Assembly: GCF_017377395.1 (NCBI RefSeq)
Contig: NZ_CP061800.1
Coordinates: 7,549,001 to 7,613,000 of the forward strand
Length of the DNA stretch: 64,000 nucleotides
Direction of reading: 5' to 3'
DNA from: Desulfonema magnum
GTDB taxonomy: Bacteria > Desulfobacterota > Desulfobacteria > Desulfobacterales > 4be13
Both the position numbers and the translations under genes were made by a program. Numbering within the stretch: the stretch's first letter is position 1; each line of letters begins with the position of its first letter. Shown here piece by piece: positions 1 through 9,125 of the stretch. A model generated the notes under the pieces. That model ran no database searches. It was not told the origin of the DNA and saw nothing but the letters and a program-made list of their open reading frames with translations.

Positions 1-1279
1 TGCGGCAATAGACCTGTTTCCGGCTGACCAGCTTTTTTTTGATCAGTCCCTGCTCCGTGAGTTCTGCCAGAATCAAATTCACCCGCGTGGGATGAAGGCC
101 AGTTCTGACTTTCACGGCAAAGAGGCCCGGGAGGGCATTTTTCTCATCAGGCCGGATATTCGCATACACGGTGCGGAAATCCTCCAGGCTGGGCAGGGCC
201 GACCGGATAAAGTGATCCTGAATGCGCCGGTCCCTTTCATCAAACAGGAGAATTCCCCGGGCAGGAAGACCGTCTCTGCCAGCCCTGCCCACTTCCTGAT
301 AATACGCGGTAACAGAACCTGGAATGTCTGTATGAACGATAAAACGAATATCAGGCTTGTCAATGCCCATTCCCAGAGCATTGGTGGCCGCAATGGCCTT
401 GCGGGTTCCCTCCATGAATGCCTGTTGTAACTCACGTTTCCGTTCCGAATCATATCCCGCATGATAGGAAACAACATCCAGATTTTTCTCTGTAAGGTAT
501 TCGCTGATGACCTCAGTTCCTTCTCTGGTGGCGCAATAAAGAATACCGGCGCCTTCTGCCTCCCGGACAAGCTTTTCCAAGACTTCGAGTTTCTGAGCGG
601 TTCCCTGTACCGGTATCACCCAAAGGCTGATATTGGGGCGGTCCATGCCTGTCCGAAGGATTTTCAGAGGATTGCCTGCGGGATCTGTCAGCTGACGGGC
701 AATATCCGCTTCTGTGCGCTGATTTGCCGTGGCTGTGAGGCCCAGGACCCGGAGATGAGGGGTCTTTTCCTCAAAACTGCGGACCGCGTTCACGATCTGA
801 CGATAGGAAGGGCGGAAATCATGGCCCCAGGTGGAGATGCAATGGGCCTCATCCACCACCAGGAGGCCCACATTCAGCCCAAGGAGAAATTCGTAGGTTT
901 CCAGATTGTCCAGCTTTTCAGGGGCCACAAAGAGGATTCGAATGCGGCCCTGAGACGCGGAACGCTGGGCCGCGGCGTTTTCCTCAGCGGTCTGATCAGA
1001 ATTAATGCTGGCGGCCGGGATGCCGAAGCGTTCGTTCAAATGCCGGATCTGATCCCGCATCAGCGCCAGCAGCGGAGAAATCACCAGGGTCAGTCCGTCC
1101 GTCCACAAAGACGGCAACTGATACAGCAAAGATTTTCCATATCCTGTGGGCTGAATGCATAACACCCGACGATCTTCCATCAGGGTTCGGATGGCCGCTT
1201 TCTGGCCGGGCCGGAAGGCATCAAAACCGAAATATTTTCGAAGGTCTTGTTCCATATTGATTTTGGAGAGGTCTTTCAT
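1..1279 (-). CDS. recQ: RecQ-type ATP-dependent DNA helicase (3' end beyond window)
   Basis: Superfamily 2 3'-5' DNA helicase for recombination and fork repair. The minus-strand frame is open from 1279 to the left edge, so the C-terminal part (zinc-binding, RQC and possibly HRDC domains) is missing from view. Visible motifs: the Q-motif region FGFDAFRPGQ near the N-terminus, Walker A QPTGYGKS at about residues 43-50 (a Tyr replaces the usual middle Gly of PTGGGKS), VVDEAH near 140, LTATA near 180 and motif VI QEVGRAGRDG near 328. I chose the ATG at 1279 because AAGGA lies about 9 bases upstream; an in-frame ATG at 1255 is the alternative. It is separated from the EamA gene by a strong hairpin, so it is probably transcribed alone. 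Confidence 0.93.
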   Translation of the reverse strand, partial: MKDLSKINMEQDLRKYFGFDAFRPGQKAAIRTLMEDRRVLCIQPTGYGKSLLYQLPSLWTDGLTLVISPLLALMRDQIRHLNERFGIPAASINSDQTAEENAAAQRSASQGRIRILFVAPEKLDNLETYEFLLGLNVGLLVVDEAHCISTWGHDFRPSYRQIVNAVRSFEEKTPHLRVLGLTATANQRTEADIARQLTDPAGNPLKILRTGMDRPNISLWVIPVQGTAQKLEVLEKLVREAEGAGILYCATREGTEVISEYLTEKNLDVVSYHAGYDSERKRELQQAFMEGTRKAIAATNALGMGIDKPDIRFIVHTDIPGSVTAYYQEVGRAGRDGLPARGILLFDERDRRIQDHFIRSALPSLEDFRTVYANIRPDEKNALPGLFAVKVRTGLHPTRVNLILAELTEQGLIKKKLVSRKQVYCR

Positions 1280-1411
1280 TTGATTTTTCCTTCAGCAGGA
1301 TGCGCAGGTGACTGCTCACGCTTGCATCTTCGCAGATATCTGATTATAAAGGATTTAGGGGAGGGCTTGGTCGGCTCCCCTAACTCTCTGTGTAAAGGAC
1401 AAAAAGAAAAT

Positions 1412-1446
1412 GTAGGGTGGGTTTCGCTTCGCTGCACCCACCCTAC
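1412..1446. terminator. Palindromic hairpin, likely bidirectional terminator
   Basis: A perfect 10-bp stem GTAGGGTGGG / CCCACCCTAC encloses a loop containing TTTCGCTTCGC. T-rich tracts follow on both strands (TTTTTT on plus, ATTTTCTTTTT on minus). It lies between the EamA gene and recQ. The same repeat core recurs twice at 24.34-24.47 kb, so it is also a dispersed repeat. Confidence 0.65.
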
Positions 1447-1485
1447 TTTTTTACATTTCGGGCAGATTATTTTTTGGGAATTTCC

Positions 1486-2415
1486 TTAAACTTCCGCAAC
1501 AGATTCTTTGAGCTTCCGCGGGGCGGGCCGAAAAACAGGCAGGCTGGTCAGACAAATGGAGAGCAATACCAGGGTTCCCCCGCCAATCTGAATGCGCGTG
1601 AGCTTTTCTCCGAGCAATACCCATGCCCCCAGAGCCGTCACCACGGGAATGCAATTGATAAATAACGATGCCCGAGATGCGGATATCCGTGTGAGCGCGT
1701 AATTGTAACACATAAACGCGGCCACGGTGGCGAACACCGTGAGATAAACAACCGCTGTCAGGGAACGTCCGCTGATTGCTGACCAGTTTATCCCCGGGAG
1801 TTCCCATAAAAAAGCCGGGGCATAGAAAAACGCCCCGTAAATAATCTGCAATCCTGTAATCTCAAGGGCAGTGTGATTTCGTCCCAAATCTCTGGCACAA
1901 ATGATATAAAAGGCCGCGGAAATCACTGCTCCGAATATCAGAATATCTCCGACCAGGGAACCACCCCATCCCCAACGGAACTGCGGATCTCCCACCACCA
2001 AAATTGAAATGCCCGCAAGAGAGATGCCGATCCCCAGGAAACTCAGCATACTCGTGCGTTCGCCAAGCAGCAATGATGCCAACACAGTTACCGCCAAGGG
2101 AATCGTGGCAATAATCAAAGCAGCTTTGGGCGCGGTGGTGTGCTGCAAGCCAATGGTTTCAAAGATGAAATAAAGCCCGGGTTCAAACATCGCTGTAAGC
2201 AGCAGTTTGCCATGCTCTCTTAGCGTGAACAAAGGAAATCCGAACCGCATCATCAGAGCCAAAAACAGACACGCGGCCAGCCCAAAACGGATAAAGATCA
2301 ATGTAAATGTGGGAAGGCTCTCAAGCGCGACTTTTGTCGCCACAAATGACAGCCCCCAAAAAATCACGGTCACGGTCAGGGCCAGATACGTGATAACCTG
2401 ATTGTTCTGATTCAT
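1486..2415 (-). CDS. EamA-family (DMT superfamily) transporter
   Basis: A 309-residue inner-membrane protein with about ten hydrophobic segments in two homologous halves, the usual length for EamA / RhaT-type drug or metabolite exporters. Typical features are an N-terminal segment ending in FWGLSFVATK, LTAMFEPGLYFIFE in the first half and RASLFINCIPVVTALGAWVLLGE (read as two short blocks) in the second. The ATG at 2415 is preferred over the farther upstream ATG at 2454 because GAAAGGTG sits about 8 bases before it. The substrate cannot be read from sequence. The next gene upstream, at 2468, lies on the same strand and could be co-transcribed. Confidence 0.9.
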   Translation of the reverse strand: MNQNNQVITYLALTVTVIFWGLSFVATKVALESLPTFTLIFIRFGLAACLFLALMMRFGFPLFTLREHGKLLLTAMFEPGLYFIFETIGLQHTTAPKAALIIATIPLAVTVLASLLLGERTSMLSFLGIGISLAGISILVVGDPQFRWGWGGSLVGDILIFGAVISAAFYIICARDLGRNHTALEITGLQIIYGAFFYAPAFLWELPGINWSAISGRSLTAVVYLTVFATVAAFMCYNYALTRISASRASLFINCIPVVTALGAWVLLGEKLTRIQIGGGTLVLLSICLTSLPVFRPAPRKLKESVAEV

Positions 2416-2467
2416 ATCATACACCTTTCTTATTTTTTCAAAGCTGCTGCCCATGTTCGACAGATGC

Positions 2468-4075
2468 TCAGATATTCAGATATTTTTCTTTCCAATATCT
2501 CCCGGCAATACACAACGCGGATATTGTTCCCACGGATTCAATCAGTTCGGGCAAAGATATTTGCCGGTTAAACTCGCCAAGATGCGGCCCGCTTTGAATA
2601 ACAATTTCCTCGGCCCCTTTTCGAAATTTTTTTATTTCCTCATCCGAAAACCCCCTGACTTCCAGGAACCGTCTGAATTCCTTAGCGGTCATGGCATTCT
2701 GATCCGCAACCCTTAATATCTCTTCCATATGGCGATCCACCCCCATTTCTTCAATCATCCGGGAGGTAAGCACATCCAGATCAAAAGGCATTTCACCGCT
2801 GAAATCCGTTCCGGTGAATCCCTGATAGTAATGCAGGAACACTCCGCGAATACTCTCCCTGAGAACGTGTTCGTCAAAAAGTGACCTCGCGTCCACAGGC
2901 TCGCCCTCAGCATCAAAGCCGACCTTGTCTTTGTCTTTATTGCGGAAATAACTCCCGATCACCAGCAACAGGCTCAGAACATGGTTGCCGATATGACGAT
3001 AAAGGGTCCGGTCTGATACGCCTCTGAAAGTGACCAGGTGTTCAAAATCCCTGATACCTGTGGGACCCAGATTCGGATAAGCGCAGGATTCAAGCCATCG
3101 GTCAAGTCTTCCTGCCCGGAACCATTCATAAAGCCCCTGATCTCTTCTCCGTGTCCGCTGAACCCGGTTATGAAAGAGCGGAATGGGGGCTGAATGGATA
3201 ATCCCCAGTGCGGTCAGTTTTCCCAGCAGCCACGCGTTTCTGAACATCACTTCCCTGAACTCCGTGTCCCCGGGCCGTGTCTCCGGCACGGAATCATTGG
3301 GATAGGTGAAGTAATCCTTATCCGCGATAAAGCCGATGGCATATCTTTCAGGGTGAAGGTTCTTATTTCCGGCTGTTGCTGAAGGAATCCCCTTCAAACT
3401 GAACAGATAGGTGTTCTTAATTTTTATGGCCGCGGGGATATTAAATCTCGGAGGAAAAGAATATTCTCCTGATGCAAGATGTTCCATCCAAAGCGCTTCT
3501 CTGACCAGGGCATTCGGCGAATCATCGGATCTGGCGAATTTGAACACCAGCAGCCCGTTGTTCCGGGCAAGACCGGCAACAAAACTCCTTCCGATAAATT
3601 CAGGCGGCGAAGCAATCTCAAACCCTTTTTCATCCAAAACTTTCTGCCAGGACACGCGGGGAACATTTTTTATCGGAATGTCTTTAAGTTCAGGGCCGTG
3701 AACTGAAAAGGGAAGGCTTCCCAGAGATTCGGCCGCCACTCGGTGCGAATCCCCGCCGGTTGTATTCAGAATATTTTTCAGTGCGGAGAATGCCAGTTCG
3801 GCGATGTCTCTGTCATGGGAACGGACAATAAGGGAACTTAGCGTTTCAGCCGCCTGCCTGAACAAAAAAAAGCTCCGTCTCTGATGAGAAATCTTTGATT
3901 TTTTTATGAGCCTTTCCAGTGTGAGAATGGTCTCCGGTTCTATGATATCCGGGTCTGTTTCGGAAAGTGAATATAAATAGCTGACAGCAAAGTATTTTGA
4001 TGTGAAATCAGAGGTGCTGTCGTTTATCGTGTCCTCTGAACGCATTCTTTGTTTTTTTAAATAAATGTCCTTCAT
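2468..4075 (-). CDS. Large hypothetical protein, possibly SidJ-related pseudokinase family
   Basis: A soluble 535-residue protein without signal peptide or membrane segments. The N-terminal 130 residues look like helical-repeat sequence. The middle and C-terminal parts carry kinase-like traits: VFKFARSDD with ALVREALWMEHL resembles a beta3 Lys / alphaC Glu pair, followed by LGIIHSAPIPLFHNR and LYEWFRAGRLDRWLESC. From memory these blocks resemble a deltaproteobacterial group annotated as SidJ-related pseudokinases; SidJ of Legionella is a kinase-fold glutamylase. I see no canonical HRD or DFG, which fits a pseudokinase. No good ribosome site precedes ATG 4075, and Met 11 (4045) is also possible. 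The family name is tentative; the ORF itself is secure from length and codon use. Confidence 0.55.
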   Translation of the reverse strand: MKDIYLKKQRMRSEDTINDSTSDFTSKYFAVSYLYSLSETDPDIIEPETILTLERLIKKSKISHQRRSFFLFRQAAETLSSLIVRSHDRDIAELAFSALKNILNTTGGDSHRVAAESLGSLPFSVHGPELKDIPIKNVPRVSWQKVLDEKGFEIASPPEFIGRSFVAGLARNNGLLVFKFARSDDSPNALVREALWMEHLASGEYSFPPRFNIPAAIKIKNTYLFSLKGIPSATAGNKNLHPERYAIGFIADKDYFTYPNDSVPETRPGDTEFREVMFRNAWLLGKLTALGIIHSAPIPLFHNRVQRTRRRDQGLYEWFRAGRLDRWLESCAYPNLGPTGIRDFEHLVTFRGVSDRTLYRHIGNHVLSLLLVIGSYFRNKDKDKVGFDAEGEPVDARSLFDEHVLRESIRGVFLHYYQGFTGTDFSGEMPFDLDVLTSRMIEEMGVDRHMEEILRVADQNAMTAKEFRRFLEVRGFSDEEIKKFRKGAEEIVIQSGPHLGEFNRQISLPELIESVGTISALCIAGRYWKEKYLNI

Positions 4076-4093
4076 AAGTCTTTGTATGAAAAA

Positions 4094-4197
4094 GGTGTTA
4101 GGTGTTAGGTGTTAGGTGTTAAGTGTTAGGTGTTAGGTGTCAGGTGTTAAGTGTTAAGTGTTAAGTGTTAGGTGTTAGGTGTTAGGTGTTAGGTGTT
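4094..4197. repeat. Heptamer tandem repeat (GTGTTAG/GTGTTAA)
   Basis: About 15 tandem copies of a 7-bp unit, GTGTTAG or GTGTTAA, lie directly upstream of the 2468-4075 gene and abut the first palindromic element at 4198. Unit length matches the other heptamer repeats of the window at 28.9, 30.5, 33.5, 34.0, 36.9, 56.6 and 59.2 kb. Confidence 0.9.
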
Positions 4198-4347
4198 ACT
4201 CGATAATCAAGTTTTTTTGATACAATCCGGACGGAAAGCCTGTCATTCCTGCGAAAGCAGGAATCCGTTCCGGGCCGATGCCGCGGTTCCGGGAGCCGTG
4301 GATTCCTGCTTTCGCAGGAATGACAGAAAAAAACTTGATCATCGAGT
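4198..4347. mobile_element. Palindromic MITE-like element, family ACTCGAT, copy 1
   Basis: A 150-bp element whose ends are inverted repeats beginning ACTCGAT and continuing into CAAGTTTTTTT. It holds an inner palindrome, CATTCCTGCGAAAGCAGG and its partner. The second copy at 4358 is near-identical and is separated by 10 bp of the heptamer repeat, which suggests a recent tandem duplication. There is no coding capacity. Confidence 0.8.
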
Positions 4348-4357
4348 GTTAGGTGTT

Positions 4358-4507
4358 ACTCGATAATCAAGTTTTTTTGATACAATCCGGACGGAAAGCC
4401 TGTCATTCCTGCGAAAGCAGGAATCCGTTCCGGGCCGAGGCCGCGGTTCCGGGAGCCGTGGATTCCTGCTTTCGCAGGAATGACAGAAAAAAACTTGATC
4501 ATCGAGT
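4358..4507. mobile_element. Palindromic MITE-like element, family ACTCGAT, copy 2
   Basis: A 150-bp near-identical duplicate of the element at 4198-4347 (one visible difference in the centre, GAGG versus GATG). A longer relative with the same ends is at 52147-52336. Confidence 0.8.
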
Positions 4508-4511
4508 GTTA

Positions 4512-4654
4512 ATTACCTAACCATAAGTTTTCGATATATTCCCGGAGAAGAAACCCGGCTTTTTCCGGAAGGGTCCTCGGCCTGTGATGGAAAAACCCGG
4601 GTTTCTCCGCTGTTCGCAAAAAAAAGATATATAAAAAACTTTTGATCAGCTACT
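4512..4654. mobile_element. MITE-like element, TA/AGTACC family, diverged copy
   Basis: A 143-bp palindromic element flanked by TA on both sides. Its ends (ATTACCTAACCATAAG / CTGATCAAAAG) and its inner AGAAACCCGGCTTTTTCC / CCCGGGTTTCTCC pair match the better-preserved copies at 53345, 53938 and 54086. Confidence 0.7.
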
Positions 4655-4702
4655 TATCAGAGAATGTCTCTGCGGAACTGAAAAAAAGGTCCGCATATTT
4701 GA

Positions 4703-5206
4703 CTATGCCAGGGTCAGCTTTTCAATAATTTCGATATGTTCCGGGTACATGGCAATTAATTCATATCTGTCTGCCATTTCAAAGTCATGAAAGTCAAACC
4801 CCGGGGCAACGGTACATCCGACCAAAGAATATGCGTCGGAAATGTCAACTGTGGCACCGAACCAGCACCCGTTTTCAACGACGGCCTGAAACACTTCGCC
4901 ATTATCCAAATCACGGCCAAGTCGTATCTGCTTATATTGCCCGTGAGGATCAATCATATGAATGGTCATGGCACTGCCATCATAAAAGTGCCATAATTCA
5001 TCTGATTTAATGCGATGAAGATGCGAAACCTGATCTCCTCTGAGCAGGAAGTAAATGGCCGTGGAGAACGACCGTTGCCCGTCAAACCTTTTTGGCAGGG
5101 CATTCCCGGCAACAGATTCGTGTGAACGGTGTGTTTCCCTGAAGTATCCGCCCTCAGGATGCTTCACTAATTTCAGTTTACGGATCCAGTAATCAGAATT
5201 TTTCAT
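4703..5206 (-). CDS. Cupin-fold protein, DUF985 family
   Basis: A 167-residue DUF985 / Cupin_5 protein, small cytoplasmic cupins with no settled reaction. Visible family blocks are HPEGGYFRETHRS near the N-terminus, STAIYFLLRGDQVSHLHRIK, DELWHFYDGSA, and QAVVENGCWFGA followed by GCTVAPGFDFHDFEMA at the C-terminus; His and Glu residues in these blocks line the cupin pocket. ATG 5206 is favoured over the farther upstream ATG at 5254 because GGAGG lies 7 bases before it. Transcription diverges from the DISARM locus across a 450-bp gap. Confidence 0.88.
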   Translation of the reverse strand: MKNSDYWIRKLKLVKHPEGGYFRETHRSHESVAGNALPKRFDGQRSFSTAIYFLLRGDQVSHLHRIKSDELWHFYDGSAMTIHMIDPHGQYKQIRLGRDLDNGEVFQAVVENGCWFGATVDISDAYSLVGCTVAPGFDFHDFEMADRYELIAMYPEHIEIIEKLTLA

Positions 5207-5290
5207 CAGAAACCCTCCGGATACACCCGCGGCCGGATACACCTGATATTTCATGAATCAGGGCATAAGGCAGCAGATGCTGAAAATAAA

Positions 5291-5320
5291 TTGACTGTAA
5301 ACAAAATAGCGCGGTATATT
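5291..5320 (+). promoter_or_regulatory. Candidate sigma70 promoter facing drmD
   Basis: TTGACT (5291-5296) and TATATT (5315-5320) are separated by 18 bp, in AT-rich DNA about 340 bp upstream of drmD. Spacing and boxes are near consensus, but no other evidence supports use. Confidence 0.35.
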
Positions 5321-5548
5321 TGTTTTGCAAGGGGAAAATCCTGCTCTGACTTATTTTTTCCTACACTTAATTTGTCTTAAATGCAAGGCATTGTTTTAAA
5401 GCAGGGACACATCATTCGGATATCCGTCTGGCAGACGATATGGAAGAAATGCCGAGGCACGGCTGAAATGACTTTCATATTTTTTTGTTCCTTGCTTTCA
5501 TTGTCAAATCAGTTTAAAATAATCAACTGGCGCAAAGAGGAGCAAGTA

Positions 5549-5581
5549 TCAGCAGATGGATATGGATTTTCCATCTGCTGA
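5549..5581. repeat. Short hairpin upstream of drmD
   Basis: TCAGCAGATGGA and TCCATCTGCTGA form a perfect 12-bp stem with a 9-base loop, 78 bp before the drmD start. The ends resemble those of the palindromic element at 26380-26516 (ATCAGTAGATGGAAAAA), so it may be a miniature relic of that family. An operator is the alternative. Confidence 0.55.
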
Positions 5582-5658
5582 ATATGACAAAACCTGATGA
5601 ACTGAGATCGTCAGTCTGATCAGGGGATCAAACCAATTGTTCGTAAAGGAAAAATATA

Positions 5659-8600
5659 ATGGTAAATTTTTCAGGAACCACGCTTCCGGAACCTGGTCAG
5701 CTCGTGGATGTCCGCAGCCGAAATTTTATCGTCACCGAGGTTCACGTTCCTTGTTTTCCACCGGATCTGTCCGCACAAGGTCTGAAAAAGCCCATGCACC
5801 TGGTATCGCTTTCCTCTGTGGAAGATGATGCCCTGGGGGATGAACTTCAGGTGCTTTGGGAGATAGAACCCGGAACCCGTATTTTTGAAAAACCTGCGTT
5901 GCCATCTCCGAATGGCTTTGATGATCCCCCGCGGCTGGATGCTTTTTTGGATTCGGTCCGATGGGGGGCGGTTTCTTCTGCTGATATTCAGTCCCTGCAG
6001 TCCCCTTTTCGCAGCGGCATAGATATTGAAGATTATCAATTGGATCCGGTTGTCCGTGCCCTGAGAATGCCGCGGGTGAATCTCCTGATTGCAGATGATG
6101 TGGGACTTGGCAAAACCATTGAGGCGGGTCTGGTGATTCAGGAGCTGATTCTCCGCCACAGGGCCAGAACCGTTCTGGTGATCTGTCCGGCTTCCTTACA
6201 AGTCCAGTGGCAGGAACAGATGCGGGACAAATTCGGGCTGGAATTCCGTATTATTGACAGCAGGATGATGAAACAACTGCGGCGTGAGCGGGGGCTGCAT
6301 GTAAACCCCTGGAATCACTTCCCCCGGCTCATCACCTCCATAGACTTTCTCAAGCGTGACCGTCCCATGCGCCTGTTCCGGGAACTGTTGCCTGCCCATG
6401 GAAAATCCACGTATCCCCGGCGTTTTGATATGCTCATTGTGGATGAGGCCCATAATGTGGCCCCGTCCGGGGCGGGGAATTATGCGATTCCTTCTTTGCG
6501 CACAAAGACCATTCTGACCCTTGCCCCGCATTTTGAACATAAGCTCTTTCTCACGGCAACGCCCCATAACGGGTATCCGGAAAGCTTTTCCGCCCTTTTG
6601 GAACTTTTGGATAACCAGCGCTTTGCCAGGGCAGTCAGGCCCACACCTGATCAACTTGCGGCCGTGATGGTGCGCCGTCTGAAAACAGAACTTTTTTCAT
6701 GGGACGGGACCTCCCGCTTTCCAACCCGTGTCATTGAACCCCTTGAGGTGGATTATGGCAAAACCGAACAGACAGCGCATCAGAAATTAAGAGAATACAC
6801 GGAATTACGCAGGCAAAGCATTTCAGACGGTTCTGAAAAATATGCCACGGAATTTGTCCTCAAGCTGCTGAAAAAAAGACTGTTCAGCTCACCTGCCGCA
6901 TTCCTGTCCACATTGGAACAGCATATAAAGACCCTTCGCAATTCAGGACAGAAGAAACGGTCGGTTACAAAACGTCCCTCTTTGGACATTCTGCGCAAAC
7001 GTCTTGAAGCAATCGAGGAGGATTTTGCCGATGATGATGTGTATGAAAACGGAACCATTGAAGCTGTTGAGAATGCCACTTCGGTTCTCCGTGATCTGCG
7101 TCCCGAGGAGGAGAAGCTTCTGACCGAACTGAAAACCTATGCTGAAAAAGCTTCTGCCATTCGGGATTCCAAAGCAGACACTCTTATCAGATGGCTGAAT
7201 GAAACTTTGCGCCCCAATGGGAAATGGAACAATGAGCGCGTGCTGATTTTTACGGAATATCGCACCACTCAGAAATGGCTGCATGACATACTTGTGAGAG
7301 AAAATTTTGCCCGCAATGACCGGCTCATGCTCATTTACGGCGGCATGGATACCAAAGACCGGGAACAGGTGAAAGCCGCGTTTCAGACAACGCCTGAGAA
7401 ATCTTCGGTGCGGATTCTTCTGGCAACAGACGCGGCTTCCGAAGGGCTGGATTTGCAAAATTACTGTCATCGCCTGATTCATTATGAAATCCCCTGGAAC
7501 CCCAACCGGCTGGAACAGAGAAACGGCAGGCTGGACCGCCACGGACAAAAATCATCTGAGGTGCTGATTCATCATTTTGTCACAAAGGGGTTTGAGAGGG
7601 ATGCTCATGATAAAACGGTTTCTCCGGGAGAGCTGAAAGGGGACCTTGAATTTTTAATGCGGGCGGTGATCAAGGTGAATCAGATTCGGGAGGATTTGGG
7701 CAAAGTCGGCCCGGTCATTGCCACTCAGGTTGAGCAGGCCATGCTGGGAAAGCGAACCCGGCTGGACACCCGGGACGCGGAAGCGGCAGCGGGAGCGCCT
7801 CGGAAGCAACTGCGCTTTGAACGTGATCTGCGACATCAGATTGGCAAACTCCATGAGCAGTTGCAGGAATCAAGACGTGAACTCAGGGTGTCACCTGAAA
7901 ATGTTCATGCGGTGGTATCCGCGGCCCTGGCACTTGCAAATCAGCCGCCTCTTGAGGAAACCAAACTTCCGGGAATATATCCGGATCCCGCAGGTCAGCG
8001 AACTTCCTCTCCTGTATATATCCTGCCTGTTCTCCAAGGAAGCTGGGCGAGATGCTCGGAAGGCATTGCCCATCCCCACACCGGAGAAATCAGACCGGTC
8101 ACATTTGATCATTCTGTGGCACAGGGCAGGGATGACGTGGTCCTGATTCATCTGAATCACCGGCTGGTTCAGATGGCCACCCGGCTTTTGCGTGCGGAAA
8201 TATGGTCTTCGGATTCAGAGCAATATCTGAACCGGGTCACCGCGAGACAGGTTCCGGATAGTGTTCTTGACACGCCCGGTGTCATTGCTTATGGGCGTCT
8301 GGTGGTCCTTGGCGGGGTTCATCACCGTCTGCATGAGGAAATCATCACTGCCGGGGGAACCATCCGGGAGGGACGTTTTAAACGCCTGAATGTGACACAG
8401 GTTCAGAAAGCCTTAAAAGCCGCGCTGCCGGTTCGGGCTTCGCAAAAGATTGAAAAACGACTGAACAAGTTATGGGCAACAATTGAAAAGCCCCTTTTCC
8501 AGTCCCTTGAAGCACGGATGCGGGATCGGACCAAAAATCTTCAGAAATTTTTGGATGACCGGGAAAGCAGAGAAGTTCGGGATATGACAGAAATTTTAAG

Positions 8601-8847
8601 CCAGTTGGCGGAAAATATCGCGAACGAACTGAAAACCGAAGCGCCTCAGCAGCTTTCATTATGGTCAGATCCGGAACGGGAACAGTTCGAAAAAAACCGG
8701 GACAGTCTGCAAGTCCGTCTGGAGGAAATCCCCTATGAAATTGAACGGGAGACAAACGCGGTTCATAAAAAATACGAAAATCCCACCCCGCGGCTGTTTC
8801 CTGTGGCAGTGACGTTTCTGATTCCCAACAAACTTGCTGAAAAATGA
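5659..8847 (+). CDS. drmD: DISARM SNF2-like helicase DrmD
   Basis: A 1062-residue SF2 / SNF2-like helicase, the class 1 DISARM accessory helicase that works with DrmMI, DrmA and DrmB to block incoming phage DNA. Motifs: Walker A ADDVGLGKT at about 145-153, VDEAH near 261-265, LTATPHNG near 300, then a C-terminal helicase domain with RVLIFTEYR near 530, LLATDAASEGLDLQN near 590 and the arginine-finger block QRNGRLDRHGQ near 620. The C-terminal 400 residues are charged and partly coiled-coil. AAAGGA precedes ATG 5659. First gene of the locus; a REP hairpin with a T tract follows the stop. It could be read as a generic SNF2 helicase alone, but the drmMI-drmA-drmB genes downstream make DrmD the best call. 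Confidence 0.88.
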   Translation: MVNFSGTTLPEPGQLVDVRSRNFIVTEVHVPCFPPDLSAQGLKKPMHLVSLSSVEDDALGDELQVLWEIEPGTRIFEKPALPSPNGFDDPPRLDAFLDSVRWGAVSSADIQSLQSPFRSGIDIEDYQLDPVVRALRMPRVNLLIADDVGLGKTIEAGLVIQELILRHRARTVLVICPASLQVQWQEQMRDKFGLEFRIIDSRMMKQLRRERGLHVNPWNHFPRLITSIDFLKRDRPMRLFRELLPAHGKSTYPRRFDMLIVDEAHNVAPSGAGNYAIPSLRTKTILTLAPHFEHKLFLTATPHNGYPESFSALLELLDNQRFARAVRPTPDQLAAVMVRRLKTELFSWDGTSRFPTRVIEPLEVDYGKTEQTAHQKLREYTELRRQSISDGSEKYATEFVLKLLKKRLFSSPAAFLSTLEQHIKTLRNSGQKKRSVTKRPSLDILRKRLEAIEEDFADDDVYENGTIEAVENATSVLRDLRPEEEKLLTELKTYAEKASAIRDSKADTLIRWLNETLRPNGKWNNERVLIFTEYRTTQKWLHDILVRENFARNDRLMLIYGGMDTKDREQVKAAFQTTPEKSSVRILLATDAASEGLDLQNYCHRLIHYEIPWNPNRLEQRNGRLDRHGQKSSEVLIHHFVTKGFERDAHDKTVSPGELKGDLEFLMRAVIKVNQIREDLGKVGPVIATQVEQAMLGKRTRLDTRDAEAAAGAPRKQLRFERDLRHQIGKLHEQLQESRRELRVSPENVHAVVSAALALANQPPLEETKLPGIYPDPAGQRTSSPVYILPVLQGSWARCSEGIAHPHTGEIRPVTFDHSVAQGRDDVVLIHLNHRLVQMATRLLRAEIWSSDSEQYLNRVTARQVPDSVLDTPGVIAYGRLVVLGGVHHRLHEEIITAGGTIREGRFKRLNVTQVQKALKAALPVRASQKIEKRLNKLWATIEKPLFQSLEARMRDRTKNLQKFLDDRESREVRDMTEILSQLAENIANELKTEAPQQLSLWSDPEREQFEKNRDSLQVRLEEIPYEIERETNAVHKKYENPTPRLFPVAVTFLIPNKLAEK

Positions 8848-8866
8848 TTTTTGAGTTTTTCTTTTT

Positions 8867-8902
8867 GTCATTCCTGCTTTCGCAGGAATGACAGTTTTTT
8901 TG
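8867..8902. terminator. REP hairpin with T tract after drmD
   Basis: GTCATTCCTGC / GCAGGAATGAC is a perfect 11-bp stem with loop TTTC, followed by AGTTTTTTTG on the plus strand. It could terminate drmD transcription. The same palindromic core occurs inside the elements at 4198 and 4358. Confidence 0.6.
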
Positions 8903-9027
8903 CCGGACGGGGTTGCAAACCCTGTCCGGCAACGACAGCTCCGCCATTCTGAACAGGATGTCATATTCTGTTCCCAAAAGTACAGGGATCATTTCATAAT
9001 TTCACAAAAAATCCCTTGATCATCACC

Positions 9028-9092
9028 AATCCTTGCAGATATAAGAAAAGGATGATCATAAAAAAAATCCCTGCTTATAAACAATCCTTGCA
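9028..9092. repeat. 65-bp direct repeat, left copy
   Basis: Identical over 65 bp to 9858-9922; the two copies bracket the Phd/VapC pair. Each copy holds the 16-mer AATCCTTGCAGATATA at its start and another at or running past its end (9028, 9083, 9858 exact; 9913 with one mismatch), always 55 bp apart. It could be a regulatory site for the pair, a footprint of the insertion event, or both. Confidence 0.9.
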
Positions 9093-9125
9093 GATATAGA
9101 AAGACATTTTTTGAGGAGAACGACA

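Larger units (their letters stand above)
5207..5658. other. Divergent intergenic region before DISARM
   Basis: A 450-bp AT-rich gap between the cupin gene and drmD. It holds a candidate plus-strand promoter at 5291-5320 and a 12-13-bp hairpin at 5549-5581. I see no credible small gene in it. Confidence 0.6.

Noticed and set aside
461..1162. Plus-strand frame of 233 codons
   Set aside because: It is the antisense shadow of recQ, whose helicase motifs are clear on the minus strand.
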